Below, one piece after another: positions 1-7,199 of a DNA stretch of 10,682 nucleotides. This stretch comes from Opitutia bacterium (GTDB taxonomy: Bacteria > Verrucomicrobiota > Verrucomicrobiia > Opitutales > Opitutaceae). The DNA lies in NCBI GenBank assembly GCA_003157575.1, contig PMKA01000490.1, positions 1 through 10,682 of the forward strand. The letters run 5' to 3'. Under the pieces are notes generated by a model. That model made no database searches and was not told the DNA's origin. It saw only the letters and a program-made list of their open reading frames with translations. A program made the position numbers and the translations under genes. The first letter of the stretch is position 1, and the number at the start of each line of letters is the position of its first letter.

Positions 1-1
1 G

Positions 2-187
2 ACGCTCATCGAGTTCCTGAGCGGCAGCAAAACGCTCCTGCCCGGCACCGTCATCCTGACAGGCACGCCGCACGGCGTCGGCTTCGCACGCACTCCCCCC
101 GTGTTCATGAAGCCCGGCGACACGATCACCATCGAGATCGAGAAGATCGGCGCGCTGACCAATCCGGTGGCGCTGGAAAGAGCGTAG
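2..187 (+). CDS. Fumarylacetoacetate hydrolase family protein (3' end, 5' cut by window edge)
   Basis: Only the last 61 codons and the TAG stop (185-187) are inside the window. The visible peptide runs from [20 protein letters not shown] through [10 protein letters not shown] and [20 protein letters not shown]. This is the typical C-terminal part of the FAH fold: the [19 protein letters not shown] strand-turn near the metal/substrate pocket, then the KPGD strand and the IGxLxNPV tail. Family members hydrolyse or decarboxylate beta-diketo acids and related compounds (acylpyruvases, homoprotocatechuate-pathway enzymes). The residues that would set substrate and metal ligands lie outside the window, so no specific reaction is assigned. 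The stop codon is embedded in a dispersed palindrome: the TAG belongs to its GTAGGG end at 184-189. No partner gene is visible downstream on this strand before 3355. Confidence 0.9.
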   Translation, partial: TLIEFLSGSKTLLPGTVILTGTPHGVGFARTPPVFMKPGDTITIEIEKIGALTNPVALERA

Positions 188-210
188 GGTCGCCGCTTGT
201 CGGCGGACCC
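184..210 (+). repeat. REP-like palindromic unit, copy 1, overlapping the FAH-family stop codon
   Basis: A single unit reads GTAGGGTCGCCG, loop CTTGT, then CGGCGGACCC. CGCCG pairs with CGGCG and the flanking GGT pairs with ACC, leaving one bulged G. The same unit recurs at 5449-5520 (inverted pair), 6926-6995 (inverted pair) and 10312-10339 (single). The TAG stop of the upstream gene lies inside its first six bases. There is no T-tract after it, so it is not a classical intrinsic terminator, though it could protect or cap the mRNA 3' end. Confidence 0.75.
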
Positions 211-234
211 CGATTTTAGGAGCCTGCAGGCGTT

Positions 235-316
235 GTGGTCTTTGTATTCTCCGCGGCCAAGTAATTTACCTGCCATGGGTTGGCCGCAAAGATCACAAAG
301 AACGCAGAGAACATAG
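235..316. repeat. Inverted pair of GxxExxY-associated TTGGCCGCARAGA repeats
   Basis: Two divergent copies of one repeat face each other. On the minus strand, 235-260 reads TTGGCCGCGGAGAATACAAA followed by GACC. On the plus strand, 280-316 reads TTGGCCGCAAAGATCACAAA followed by GAACGCAGAGAACA. A third copy at 543-574 (minus) forms the 5' end of the GxxExxY remnant. The two copies here are separated by about 20 bases (261-279) and could fold into an imperfect hairpin. From general knowledge, similar GGCCGCAAAGA-rich repeats often accompany GxxExxY genes in Verrucomicrobiota, Planctomycetota and others; the association here is directly visible. Apart from these repeats and the remnant, 188-758 shows no other gene. 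Confidence 0.7.
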
Positions 317-340
317 GGCTGAAGGACCGGCTAACCAACC

Positions 341-574
341 TCAAGCCTGCGAAAGGGCGTATTTCCGGATTTCAAACCTGTAGGATACAAAGTTGACCAG
401 GAGTCCGTGCTCGACCCGCGTCGCTTTCAGATAACCTAGGAGTTGGGCCTCGTGCTCTGGAGCGAGCGCTTTGGCTGCCTTCAATTCGATCACAAGTTGA
501 TTGTCGACAAACAGTTCCTTGATTGCTTGCATCGACGATCCCTTCTTTGCGGTCTTTGTGTTCTCTGCGGCCAA
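341..574 (-). pseudogene. Truncated GxxExxY family gene (N-terminal half missing)
   Basis: The 77-residue reading frame contains VDNQLVIELKAAKALAPEHE, then AQLLGYLKATRVEHGLLVNF and a FEIRKYAL tail. That is the C-terminal half of the GxxExxY family (PDDEXK_3-like), normally about 120-130 residues. It keeps the ELKA beta-strand and the AQLLxYL helix but lacks the entire N-terminal half with the name-giving GxxExxY motif. The frame opens with a TTG at 572-574, and an in-frame TGA lies immediately upstream (575-577). The first 12 or so residues (MAAENTKTAKKG) are a translation of the TTGGCCGCAGAGAACACAAAG repeat copy, not homologous protein. An ATG at 530-532 could give a 63-residue product. The upstream segment 578-758 shows no displaced N-terminal half. 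The family's biochemical role is not established; a nuclease-like fold is inferred. I consider this a decayed copy, though expression of a short protein cannot be excluded. Confidence 0.7.
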
Positions 575-577
575 TCA
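543..577 (-). repeat. GxxExxY-associated repeat, third copy, at the 5' end of the remnant
   Basis: On the minus strand this reads TTGGCCGCAGAGAACACAAA followed by GACCGCAAAGAAGG. It matches the copy at 280-316 in opposite orientation, so the remnant gene (341-574) is bracketed by inverted copies at 280-316 and 543-574, a unit of about 295 bp. It supplies the TTG and the first codons of the frame. The in-frame TGA just outside it shows the upstream half of the gene is gone. Confidence 0.7.
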
Positions 578-758
578 GATTGCCGTCGGAATATGGTCAC
601 AAGGAGTACTTCGGAAGAAATAATTTTCCATAATATCGGATCTTAAACGCCGCGAATACTCGCCGAACACACCTCAAGGCTACAGCGACTTCCACCCTTC
701 AGCCGACACTCTCTCCGCGACTGACAGCCCGGCAGGGTCAAAATCAGCCCGGCCCGCC

Positions 759-3062
759 TTACTGCGACGATTGCTGCTTTGCGGCCAGCATCTTTTCGCG
801 GGCCACAAGGAAGAGAAATCCTGTCAGCAACACGAACGGGATCATCGACAGGGCGTCGGACCAGGTTCCCGCGAAGAATGGATTGTTCGCCGTAGACCAT
901 CTGGTGACCGCCGCGTCGATCCGGTCCAACCGGCCCTGCATGATTGCGACCAGGATGCCTGCGATCGCGCCGCCGGCTATGTAGCCCGAGGCCAGCAAAA
1001 CGCCCGGGCTTTTGTCGGACTCCGCCGCCAGGCCTTCGGCGTCGAGATGCGCGTGGCTCGGCTGCCTGCTCCAATAGCGATCGGACAGCCAGCGGATCGC
1101 GCCGCCCACAAAAAGCGGCGTGGAGGATGAAATGGGCAGGTAAACGCCCACGGCAAACACCAGGGACGACACACCGCACAGCTCGAGCGTCACGGCGATC
1201 ATCACCCCGAACAACACGAGCGCCCAGGGCAGGTGTCGGTCGAGAATGCCCTTGATGATATAGGACATGAGCGTGGCCTTCGGGGCGTCGAACTTCCGGA
1301 CGGTCGTGCCGTCAGGCCGCTCGGTGTAGGCGCCGTTGATGCCCGGGTCCACCAGCCAGACTGCCCGGCCCCGTTCATCGACCAGATACCGGCCGGCGGG
1401 CCCGCCCGTCGAGTCGGTCTTCTGCCAGACCCGGTAGATCCTCGCGTCTTCGCGCGCCTGCGGACCGTGGAGGAAGTCGCGGGCAGTGAGCTTTCCCGCG
1501 TCCGTGACGAGGCCGGCCGGCGCCACCTTGTCCGCAGGAACGTAGACGGTGGCGTTATCGTTGAGCTGCAGCAAAATCGGCCCAAGGACGCATGCCGACG
1601 CCAGTGCGCCGATCAGGATCGCGAGCTGCATCGCCCGCGGGGTGCCGCCGAGCAGAAAACCGGTCTTCAGGTCCTGCGATGTCGTGCCGCCGTTGGAGGA
1701 GGCGATGCAGACGATCGCGCCAACCGAGAGCGCGGTGACGTAATAGGAGGGTCCGGTCCAGCCCACGACGAGAAAGACGAGGCACGTCAGCAGCAACGTC
1801 GCCACCGTCATCCCCGAGATCGGATTTGACGACGAGCCGATCTCGCCGGTCAGGCGCGAGGACACGGTCACAAACAGAAACCCGAAGCAGACGATCATCA
1901 GCGCCCCGAGCAGGTTCATGTGAAGGGGCCGCGCCACAACGATCGCGGCGACGAGGAGCACGCAGCCGATCGCGACAATCTTCATCGACAGATCCCGCTC
2001 GGTCCGCGGCACGGGGCCGGCGGCGGCATTTGTCCTGCGAAACAGGCCGATGTCGTGCAAACCCATCCGCAGTCCGTGCCAGATGGTCGGCACGGCGCGA
2101 AACAGGCTGATGATGCCGCCCGCCGCAACGGCGCCCGCGCCAATATAGAGGACATAGGCGCTCCGGATGTCGTGCGGACTCATCTGGGAGATGGGCACCG
2201 CGCCGGGTTCGAGCGGGCCGGCGATGTGGTCGCCGAAGAATTTGATCAGGGGGATCAGCACGAGGTACGACAGCACGCCGCCGGCGGCGGTGATCGACGC
2301 GATGCGCGGGCCGATGATGTAGCCGACGCCGAGCAGCTCCGGCGAGATTTCCATGCTGACCGATCCTGCGTTGAAGGGCGCGCCGAAGACCTTTTCAGGG
2401 ATGTCCTTCCAGCCCCTGAACGCGACATTCAGCGACTTGTAGAGCAGCCCGAGCCCGAAGCCGGTGAAGATCACGTGCGCGCCGGGCGCCTTGCCGAGTC
2501 CCGCGGCCTCGGCGGCGCGCATCTCGGCCTTCGCCGAGGGCGACGCCAGCGCGCGGTCCGCCGCCGACGCGCCCGCCTTGAGCACCGCCGCGCAGGCGGT
2601 GCCCTCGGGATATTTCAGGATGCCGTGTTCCCTGACGATCAGCGCGCGCCGCAACGGGATCATCATCAGGATTCCCAGCAGGCCGCCGAGCACCGCCACG
2701 AGCATCACCCTCGTCAGCTCCAGGTCAAAGCCCAGGATCATGATCGCCGGCATCGTCACGCCGATGCCGAAGGCTATCGATTCGCCCGCCGAGCCGGCCG
2801 TCTGGGTGATGTTGTTCTCGAGGATCGTCGAGTCCCGGATGCCCATCTTTGAAAACAGGCGGAACAGGGTCAGCGAGATGACAGCGACGGGGATCGAGGC
2901 GCTCACGGTCATGCCCACCTTGAGCACAAGGAACAACGACGATGCGCCGAAAACGAGCCCGAGCACGGTGCCGGTGAGCACCGCGCGCAGGGTGAACTCG
3001 CGCATCACCGCGTCGTCTGGAATGAACGGTTCGTGTTTGGGGGCGGGCGGGGATTCAGTCAT
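759..3062 (-). CDS. OPT family oligopeptide transporter
   Basis: A 767-residue polytopic inner-membrane protein, full length for prokaryotic OPT transporters. These are secondary carriers thought to import oligopeptides or metal chelates, probably with protons. Signatures seen: NNITQTAGSAGES at residues 83-95 after the first hydrophobic helices, KYPEGTACAAVLKAG at 150-164, GEIGSSSNPISGMTVATLLL at 406-425, SSNGGTTSQDLKTGFLLGG at 455-473, and a C-terminal block with WLSDRYW and ESDKSPGVLLASGYIAGGA. The chain has well over a dozen hydrophobic stretches. A hydrophilic segment at about 501-597, probably extracytoplasmic, separates the last helix bundle. The start is the ATG at 3060-3062, because the ATG-proximal sequence MTESPPAPKHEPFIPDDAVM runs straight into the first OPT helix; no Shine-Dalgarno sequence is evident. 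The gene is transcribed away from the copper ATPase and looks monocistronic here. The substrate cannot be read from the sequence. Confidence 0.93.
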   Translation of the reverse strand: MTESPPAPKHEPFIPDDAVMREFTLRAVLTGTVLGLVFGASSLFLVLKVGMTVSASIPVAVISLTLFRLFSKMGIRDSTILENNITQTAGSAGESIAFGIGVTMPAIMILGFDLELTRVMLVAVLGGLLGILMMIPLRRALIVREHGILKYPEGTACAAVLKAGASAADRALASPSAKAEMRAAEAAGLGKAPGAHVIFTGFGLGLLYKSLNVAFRGWKDIPEKVFGAPFNAGSVSMEISPELLGVGYIIGPRIASITAAGGVLSYLVLIPLIKFFGDHIAGPLEPGAVPISQMSPHDIRSAYVLYIGAGAVAAGGIISLFRAVPTIWHGLRMGLHDIGLFRRTNAAAGPVPRTERDLSMKIVAIGCVLLVAAIVVARPLHMNLLGALMIVCFGFLFVTVSSRLTGEIGSSSNPISGMTVATLLLTCLVFLVVGWTGPSYYVTALSVGAIVCIASSNGGTTSQDLKTGFLLGGTPRAMQLAILIGALASACVLGPILLQLNDNATVYVPADKVAPAGLVTDAGKLTARDFLHGPQAREDARIYRVWQKTDSTGGPAGRYLVDERGRAVWLVDPGINGAYTERPDGTTVRKFDAPKATLMSYIIKGILDRHLPWALVLFGVMIAVTLELCGVSSLVFAVGVYLPISSSTPLFVGGAIRWLSDRYWSRQPSHAHLDAEGLAAESDKSPGVLLASGYIAGGAIAGILVAIMQGRLDRIDAAVTRWSTANNPFFAGTWSDALSMIPFVLLTGFLFLVAREKMLAAKQQSSQ

Positions 3063-3354
3063 GGACGGGAATGAAGGATGGGGTGAACGGGATCGAGTCG
3101 TGTTCGGACGCGCAGCGGGACCGGTGTCGGACCGTTGTTACGTTGACCAGCCATGGCCGATTTCACCCGGCGGCAGCCGGAGCATGATCGTCATCATCAG
3201 CGAATGGGACACGGTGCGCGATTCGCCGCAGGCCGCAATCCAGATTTAAGGCGGGAGCCCGTTGGCCGTTTCCTTTTCATACGGGCTGGCCCTCTCAAGG
3301 AATTTGCATATCCTTCCCTGTTGCCTGTTTTCGGCCGCCGCCGCCGCCCAGTCC
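3063..3354. other. Divergent intergenic region between the OPT and Cu(I)-ATPase genes
   Basis: About 290 bp between two divergent starts must contain both promoters, but I cannot place convincing -35/-10 pairs. The only notable symmetric element is AAGGA-N9-TCCTT at 3297-3315, about 40 bp upstream of the chosen ATPase ATG. It could be an operator for a metal regulator, but ten matching bases can easily occur by chance and it is not a clear CueR or CsoR box. No recognisable small gene is present; a 21-codon frame at 3184-3249 is not supported. Confidence 0.35.
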
Positions 3355-5424
3355 ATGGACCAACCACCTTCATCTCTTCAGACCGATCCGAACGCCCCGG
3401 TTTACATGGGCCTGCCTGCCGCGCGGGTTCTTCTTCCGCGTTTCTGGGTGGCGGCAGCCTTGGCTGCGCCGGTCCTCATTCTCGCAATGGGAGGGATGGT
3501 CGCCCCGGAGTTGATGCACCGGATCGATCCGAAGCTCTCCGGGTGGCTCCAGTTTGCGCTGACCACCCCGGTGTTCTTCTGGAGCGGCGCGCCCTTCATC
3601 CGCCGCTGGTGGACGTCGCTGCGCGACCGTGACACCAACATGTTCACCCTGATCGTCACCGGCACCGGGGCGGCGTATCTCTACAGCACGGCCGCGTTGT
3701 TGTTCGGCGGCCGCTTTCCCGCCGCGCTCCGCGGACCCCACGGGGCGCCGCTCTATTTCGAGGCCACGGCGGTCATCACGGCCATCGTGCTCATCGGCCA
3801 GATCCTGGAGCAGCGCGCCCACGCGCGGACCGACGCATCCATCCGCGCCCTGATGGACCTTTCGCCGAGGATGGCCCACCGGATTCGCGACGGCCGTGAG
3901 GACGATGTGCCTGTCGGAGACGTGACGCCCGGCGATCTCCTCCGCGTGCGGCCGGGAGAGAAGGTGCCCGTCGACGGACAGGTGCTCGAAGGCTCGAGCA
4001 ACGTCGACGAATCGATGCTGACGGGCGAGGCCATGCCGGTCGCCAAGACCGCCGGCGACGCAGTCTCGGGCGGCACCCTCAACACCAACGGCAGCTTCGT
4101 CATGTCCGCCCGGCGCGTCGGCCGGGACACGCTGCTCGCGCAGATCATCCGTCTCGTCGAGGAAGCGCAGGACAGCAAGGCGCCGGTCCAGCAGCTCGCC
4201 GACAGGGTCGCGGCCTGGTTCGTGCCGGCGGTCGCCCTGGCCGCGGCGCTGACCTTCGGGCTCTGGCTCTGGCTGGGGCCGGAACCGCGCCTGATCTTCG
4301 CGTTTGTCAACGCCGTGGCGGTGCTGATCATCGCGTGCCCGTGCGCCCTCGGCCTGGCAACGCCTGTTTCGCTCACCACGGGCATCGGCCGCGGCGCCCA
4401 GGCCGGCATCCTTGTGAGGGACGCGGGGGCGCTCGAACGGCTGGCGGAGGCGACGACCCTGCTCATCGACAAGACCGGCACGCTGACCGAGGGCAAACCC
4501 GAGGTTGTGGCGATCGTGCCGGCTGTCGAGCGGGCCGGCGCCGACGCCTCTTCGCCGCCGTCCGGCCTCACCGCGGGGGAACTCCTCACCTTCGCCGCGG
4601 CGGCCGAGGGCTCCAGCGAACATCCGCTGGCCCGGGCGATTGTAGCGGCAGCTCGGATACGCGGGATCCGGCCTCCAGCCGCGGAGAGTTTCATCGCCGA
4701 TCCCGGGGTTGGCGTGAGCGCCCTGGTCCAGGGACGGAGGGTCGAGGTCGGAAGGATGATTTCCGCCCCGCCCGAACACCTCGGAGACCAGGCGATCCGC
4801 CAGCATCCGACCGCCACGCTGGTCAGCGTCGTCATCGACGGGCGCCTTGCAGGCACGCTCGTGCTGGCCGACCCGGTCAAGGCGACGGCGCCCGACGCGA
4901 TCGCCGGTCTGCACCGGGAGGGGTTGCGGGTGGTCATGGTCACGGGAGACCGCGAGGCGACCGCCTGGGCCGTCGCGCACTCGCTGGGACTGGACGGCGT
5001 GCACGCGGGCGTCACGCCCGCCCGCAAGCAGGAGCTCGTGCGCGAGCACCGTGCGGCGGGGGAGATCGTCATTTTTGCCGGAGACGGCATCAACGACGCG
5101 CCCGCGCTTGCGGCGGCCGACGCGGGCGTCGCGATGGGCACGGGAACGGACGTCGCCATGAACAGCGCCGGCCTGGTGCTGGTAAAGGGCGACCTGGGCG
5201 GCCTCGTGAAGGCGCGCCGCCTCAGCCGCGCCGTGTTGCGCAACATCAGGCAGAACCTTTTCATTGCGTTCGTCTACAATGCGCTGTGCATCCCGATCGC
5301 CGCCGGAGCGCTCTATCCGGTTTGCGGCTGGCTGCTCAATCCGATGCTGGCCGGCGTCGCGATGAGCCTGAGTTCGATCGGCGTCGTTTCCAACGCGCTG
5401 CGGCTGCGCCGCGTGCGGCTGTGA
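3355..5424 (+). CDS. copA: Copper(I)-translocating P1B-1-type ATPase lacking N-terminal metal-binding domain
   Basis: This is a 689-residue cytoplasmic-membrane pump that exports Cu(I) at the cost of ATP. Catalytic elements, numbered from the ATG at 3355: TGEA (223-226) in the actuator domain, CPC in transmembrane helix 6 (328-330, followed by ALGLATP), the [11 protein letters not shown] phosphorylation loop (Asp372), SEHP (421-424) in the nucleotide domain, and GDGINDAP (576-583). Helix 7 has N-x6-YN-x4-P ([14 protein letters not shown]) and helix 8 has M-x2-SS-x2-V-x2-N-x-LRL ([15 protein letters not shown]). Together with CPC these are the P1B-1 signature for Cu(I) or Ag(I). The N-terminus before the first helix is only about 25 residues and has no CxxC domain, His-rich stretch or YHS-like domain. 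A frame-open TTG at 3262 would add 31 poorly credible residues. ATG 3355 also lacks a good ribosome site, so the start is the least certain point. No copper regulator or chaperone is adjacent. Confidence 0.93.
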   Translation: MDQPPSSLQTDPNAPVYMGLPAARVLLPRFWVAAALAAPVLILAMGGMVAPELMHRIDPKLSGWLQFALTTPVFFWSGAPFIRRWWTSLRDRDTNMFTLIVTGTGAAYLYSTAALLFGGRFPAALRGPHGAPLYFEATAVITAIVLIGQILEQRAHARTDASIRALMDLSPRMAHRIRDGREDDVPVGDVTPGDLLRVRPGEKVPVDGQVLEGSSNVDESMLTGEAMPVAKTAGDAVSGGTLNTNGSFVMSARRVGRDTLLAQIIRLVEEAQDSKAPVQQLADRVAAWFVPAVALAAALTFGLWLWLGPEPRLIFAFVNAVAVLIIACPCALGLATPVSLTTGIGRGAQAGILVRDAGALERLAEATTLLIDKTGTLTEGKPEVVAIVPAVERAGADASSPPSGLTAGELLTFAAAAEGSSEHPLARAIVAAARIRGIRPPAAESFIADPGVGVSALVQGRRVEVGRMISAPPEHLGDQAIRQHPTATLVSVVIDGRLAGTLVLADPVKATAPDAIAGLHREGLRVVMVTGDREATAWAVAHSLGLDGVHAGVTPARKQELVREHRAAGEIVIFAGDGINDAPALAAADAGVAMGTGTDVAMNSAGLVLVKGDLGGLVKARRLSRAVLRNIRQNLFIAFVYNALCIPIAAGALYPVCGWLLNPMLAGVAMSLSSIGVVSNALRLRRVRL

Positions 5425-5448
5425 GGCTGAAACGGTTTCCTCCAGGAT

Positions 5449-5520
5449 GAAGGGCCGACGCTTGTCGGCGGGCCAATTGTCAACGACGGGAAAGGTCCGC
5501 CGGCGTGGGGCGACCCTACG
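5449..5520. repeat. REP-like palindromic element, inverted pair (copies 2L and 2R)
   Basis: Two units in opposite orientation lie 24 bp after the ATPase stop. Left (5449-5474, plus) reads GAAGGGCCGACG, CTTGT, CGGCGGGCC. Right (5493-5520, minus) reads GTAGGGTCGCCC, CACGC, CGGCGGACC. They enclose an 18-base spacer, AATTGTCAACGACGGGAA. Each unit can fold alone, and the pair can form one long stem. The position right after the ATPase gene fits a transcript-end structure, but no T-run follows. Confidence 0.75.
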
Positions 5521-5573
5521 CCAGCCTTGATTCCTCAATCTCGACCTTAGGCTGACCCCTCCGGTGGCCGATT

Positions 5574-5580
5574 AAGAAGG
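5574..5580 (+). promoter_or_regulatory. Shine-Dalgarno sequence that favours the GTG start of the HDOD gene
   Basis: AAGAAGG directly abuts an ATG at 5581, which leaves no spacer. The in-frame GTG two codons later (5587-5589) has a 6-base spacer, which is a normal spacing. It is one of the few good ribosome sites in the window and is the reason for choosing GTG 5587. Confidence 0.55.
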
Positions 5581-5586
5581 ATGCCT

Positions 5587-6783
5587 GTGCCTTTGAAACA
5601 GATCCTTGTTGCCTGCCCCGATGACGCCGTGCTGGCCATGCCGGCCAAGGCGCACTGCAAGAACGGCCTCGGCTGGGCGATTTCGAAGGTCCATAGCGGC
5701 AGTGAGGCGCTCGACGTGCTGGACCAGGCCTCCTTTGACATGGTGATCGCCAGCATGGATTTGCCGGGGATGAACGGCCTCGACCTTCTGCGCGCAACCA
5801 TGATCCGCCATCCGCAGGCCGTCCGCGTCCTGCTTCTGGACCGTCCGGCGCCAGAGCTGATAATGAACGCGGTGGGCATCGCCCACCAATATCTTGTCAA
5901 ACCTTGCCTGGACGACGACCTGCTCGCAACGGTCTGCCGGCTTTTGGCGCTCGACCAGTTTTTCACCAGCGATACCTTGCGCCGCGTCGCCGCCCGGGTC
6001 CAGCAACTGCCGAGCCCGCCAACGATCTACTTCCGCCTGATGCAGGAACTCGCTCGAACCGATTCCACAACGGAGAGCATCGGTGACATCGTCTCTCAGG
6101 ACGCAAGCCTCACGGCCAAGCTGCTGCAACTGGCCAACTCGGCGTTTTTCGCCGTCCCGCAGCCGGTCATGAGCGTCCCCGATGCGGTGCAGATCATAGG
6201 GTTCAATCTCGTGCGCAGCCTTTCCCTTTCCCTCGGCCTGTTCGCAAGCCTCAACAGTGAGGCCATCGGCGAATGCAACTCCGACCGCCTGTACCTGCAC
6301 AGCCTTGCCACCGGCCTGCTGGCGCAAAAGATCCTCTCGGACGAGGGCGCCGACAGCGCCACCATCGAAGCGGGTTTCTCCGCCGGCGTCCTGCACGACA
6401 CCGGGAAACTCGTTCTCGCCACCGCGCTTCCTGAACTCTACCGGCAGGCGCTTCAGCTCGCCAACGACGAGCTGATCCCCCAATGGCAGGCAGAGGCCAA
6501 TGTTTTCGGCGCCAGTCATGCCGAGGTCGGCGCCTACCTTCTCGGGCTCTGGGGGCTTCCCCCGGCGATCGTCGAGGCGGTCGCATGGCATCACCAGCCG
6601 CACCGTCGCGAACCGCCGTCCATGGGCGCCCTCACCGCCGTCCACATCGCCGACTACCTGCAAAGCCGCCATCTGCCCGCCAACCGTCGACCGCTGGTCG
6701 TCCAGATGGACGATGCCTACATCCAGTCGCTCCATCTCATCGACCGGATCAGCGATTGGGAGGACGCGGCCGGGCGCCTGTAG
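5587..6783 (+). CDS. HDOD domain protein with degenerate N-terminal receiver domain
   Basis: About 398 residues from the GTG at 5587 (400 from ATG 5581). Residues 4-120 have the receiver fold order: KQILVACPDD strand, FDMVIASMDLPGMNG block, VRVLLLD strand and the YLVKP loop with the conserved Lys105. However, the position of the phospho-accepting Asp, four residues before the conserved Pro, is Ser56. The usual DD pair after strand 1 reads CP followed by DD, and the usual Thr/Ser is Asp85. Phosphorylation in the usual way is therefore unlikely. From about residue 128 onward comes an HDOD domain: LPSPPTIYFRLMQEL, IGDIVSQDASLTAKLLQLAN, SAFF, SVPDAVQIIGFNLVRSL, then AGFSAGVLHDTGKLVL with His270-Asp271, and AWHHQP near the end. 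HDOD proteins usually act as non-enzymatic scaffolds in signalling, chemotaxis or cell-cycle control; the partner is unknown. The gene stands alone. Its TAG stop forms the left edge of a long hairpin. Confidence 0.88.
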   Translation: MPLKQILVACPDDAVLAMPAKAHCKNGLGWAISKVHSGSEALDVLDQASFDMVIASMDLPGMNGLDLLRATMIRHPQAVRVLLLDRPAPELIMNAVGIAHQYLVKPCLDDDLLATVCRLLALDQFFTSDTLRRVAARVQQLPSPPTIYFRLMQELARTDSTTESIGDIVSQDASLTAKLLQLANSAFFAVPQPVMSVPDAVQIIGFNLVRSLSLSLGLFASLNSEAIGECNSDRLYLHSLATGLLAQKILSDEGADSATIEAGFSAGVLHDTGKLVLATALPELYRQALQLANDELIPQWQAEANVFGASHAEVGAYLLGLWGLPPAIVEAVAWHHQPHRREPPSMGALTAVHIADYLQSRHLPANRRPLVVQMDDAYIQSLHLIDRISDWEDAAGRL

Positions 6784-6866
6784 CCCGCACAGTTTTTGCC
6801 GTCGCTTCGGTCGTTTCTTAGCCAGCGGCTTCCGTGACGGCGACGGCAACTGGATATGCGGGCTTA
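6781..6866. repeat. Long imperfect hairpin at the 3' end of the HDOD gene
   Basis: The left arm (6781-6805) is TAGCCCGCA, CAGTTTTT, GCCGTCGC. The right arm (6840-6866) is GCGACGGC, AACTGG, ATA, TGCGGGCTTA. Written in the same direction the arms share TA-GCCCGCA, CAGTT and GCCGTCGC, with two small gaps. The loop is 34 bases. The gene's stop codon TAG is the outer edge of the left arm. No T-tract follows. It could stop or stabilise the transcript, or be a mobile palindrome. Confidence 0.7.
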
Positions 6867-6925
6867 GCCGGATTCATGCAGTCGGCCGCGCCTCACGAAT
6901 GATGCCGGCGATCACCGAACGGTGT

Positions 6926-6995
6926 GTAGGGCCGGCGCTGGCCGCCGGGCCACAGCCGATCGGGGAAACGGCTCGCCGACAAGCGGCGGCCCTAC
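6926..6995. repeat. REP-like palindromic element, inverted pair (copies 3L and 3R)
   Basis: The left unit 6926-6951 is GTAGGGCCGGCG, CTGGC, CGCCGGGCC. The right unit 6971-6995 on the minus strand is GTAGGGCCGCCG, CTTGT, CGGCGAGC. Between them AGCCG (6954-6958) and CGGCT (6969-6973) pair around the loop ATCGGGGAAA, so the whole 70 bp can form one cruciform with GTAGGG...CCCTAC ends. It belongs to the same family as 184-210, 5449-5520 and 10312-10339. Confidence 0.8.
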
Positions 6996-7018
6996 ATCCG
7001 ACTGCATCTTTCCGGCCA

Positions 7019-7111
7019 GTAGCCCGGGTGTGTCGGCCTGCAGATTCGGCCCGCGAGTGGTCAACAGTCTGCATGCAGGCTGTAGAGAAGAGTGTGATAC
7101 ATCCGGGCTAC
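7019..7111. repeat. Inverted repeat with GTAGCCCGG ends
   Basis: GTAGCCCGGGTGTGTC (7019-7034) is matched by GATACATCCGGGCTAC (7096-7111), whose reverse complement agrees at 14 of 16 bases. Inside, GCCTGCA (7036-7042) pairs with TGCAGGC (7074-7080), and CTGCATGCAG (7069-7078) is itself a perfect palindrome. The right side carries about 12 extra bases. Its GTAG...CTAC ends resemble those of the neighbouring GTAGGG element, but the core differs, so it is probably a second repeat family. It lies in the 464-bp gap between the HDOD and methyltransferase genes. Confidence 0.65.
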
Positions 7112-7199
7112 CAGCGGCGCCGTCGCGCCCGTCTCGACAATTTCCGCGCGGTTGGTCAGCCTGCCGGTGCATTGCTCAACTCAACCCTGGGCATCCCGG

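Noticed and set aside
188..758. Possible CRISPR array or tRNA in the repeat-bearing left gap
   Set aside because: The three repeats are divergent, irregularly spaced and in mixed orientation, and no cloverleaf is visible; they are better explained as GxxExxY-associated repeats.
1920..2852. A 310-codon plus-strand frame opposite the OPT transporter
   Set aside because: The product is Arg/Asp/His-rich with no hydrophobic pattern or motif, a typical antisense shadow in GC-rich DNA.
3262..3354. Upstream TTG start adding 31 residues to the copper ATPase
   Set aside because: The added stretch has no ribosome site and no metal-binding motif; it contains the likely promoter region. ATG 3355 is preferred.
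5449..5520. Classical intrinsic terminator after the copper ATPase
   Set aside because: The stem is strong but no T-tract follows on either strand, and the same unit recurs elsewhere, so it is listed as a dispersed repeat.
3370..5538. A 722-codon open frame on the minus strand opposite the copper ATPase
   Set aside because: Its product is Arg/Gly/His-rich low-complexity sequence with no domain. It is the antisense shadow of a high-GC gene whose own frame has every P-type ATPase motif.
5572..6849. A 425-codon minus-strand frame opposite the HDOD gene
   Set aside because: It mirrors the HDOD gene, shows no domain, and the plus-strand frame has clear receiver and HDOD motifs.
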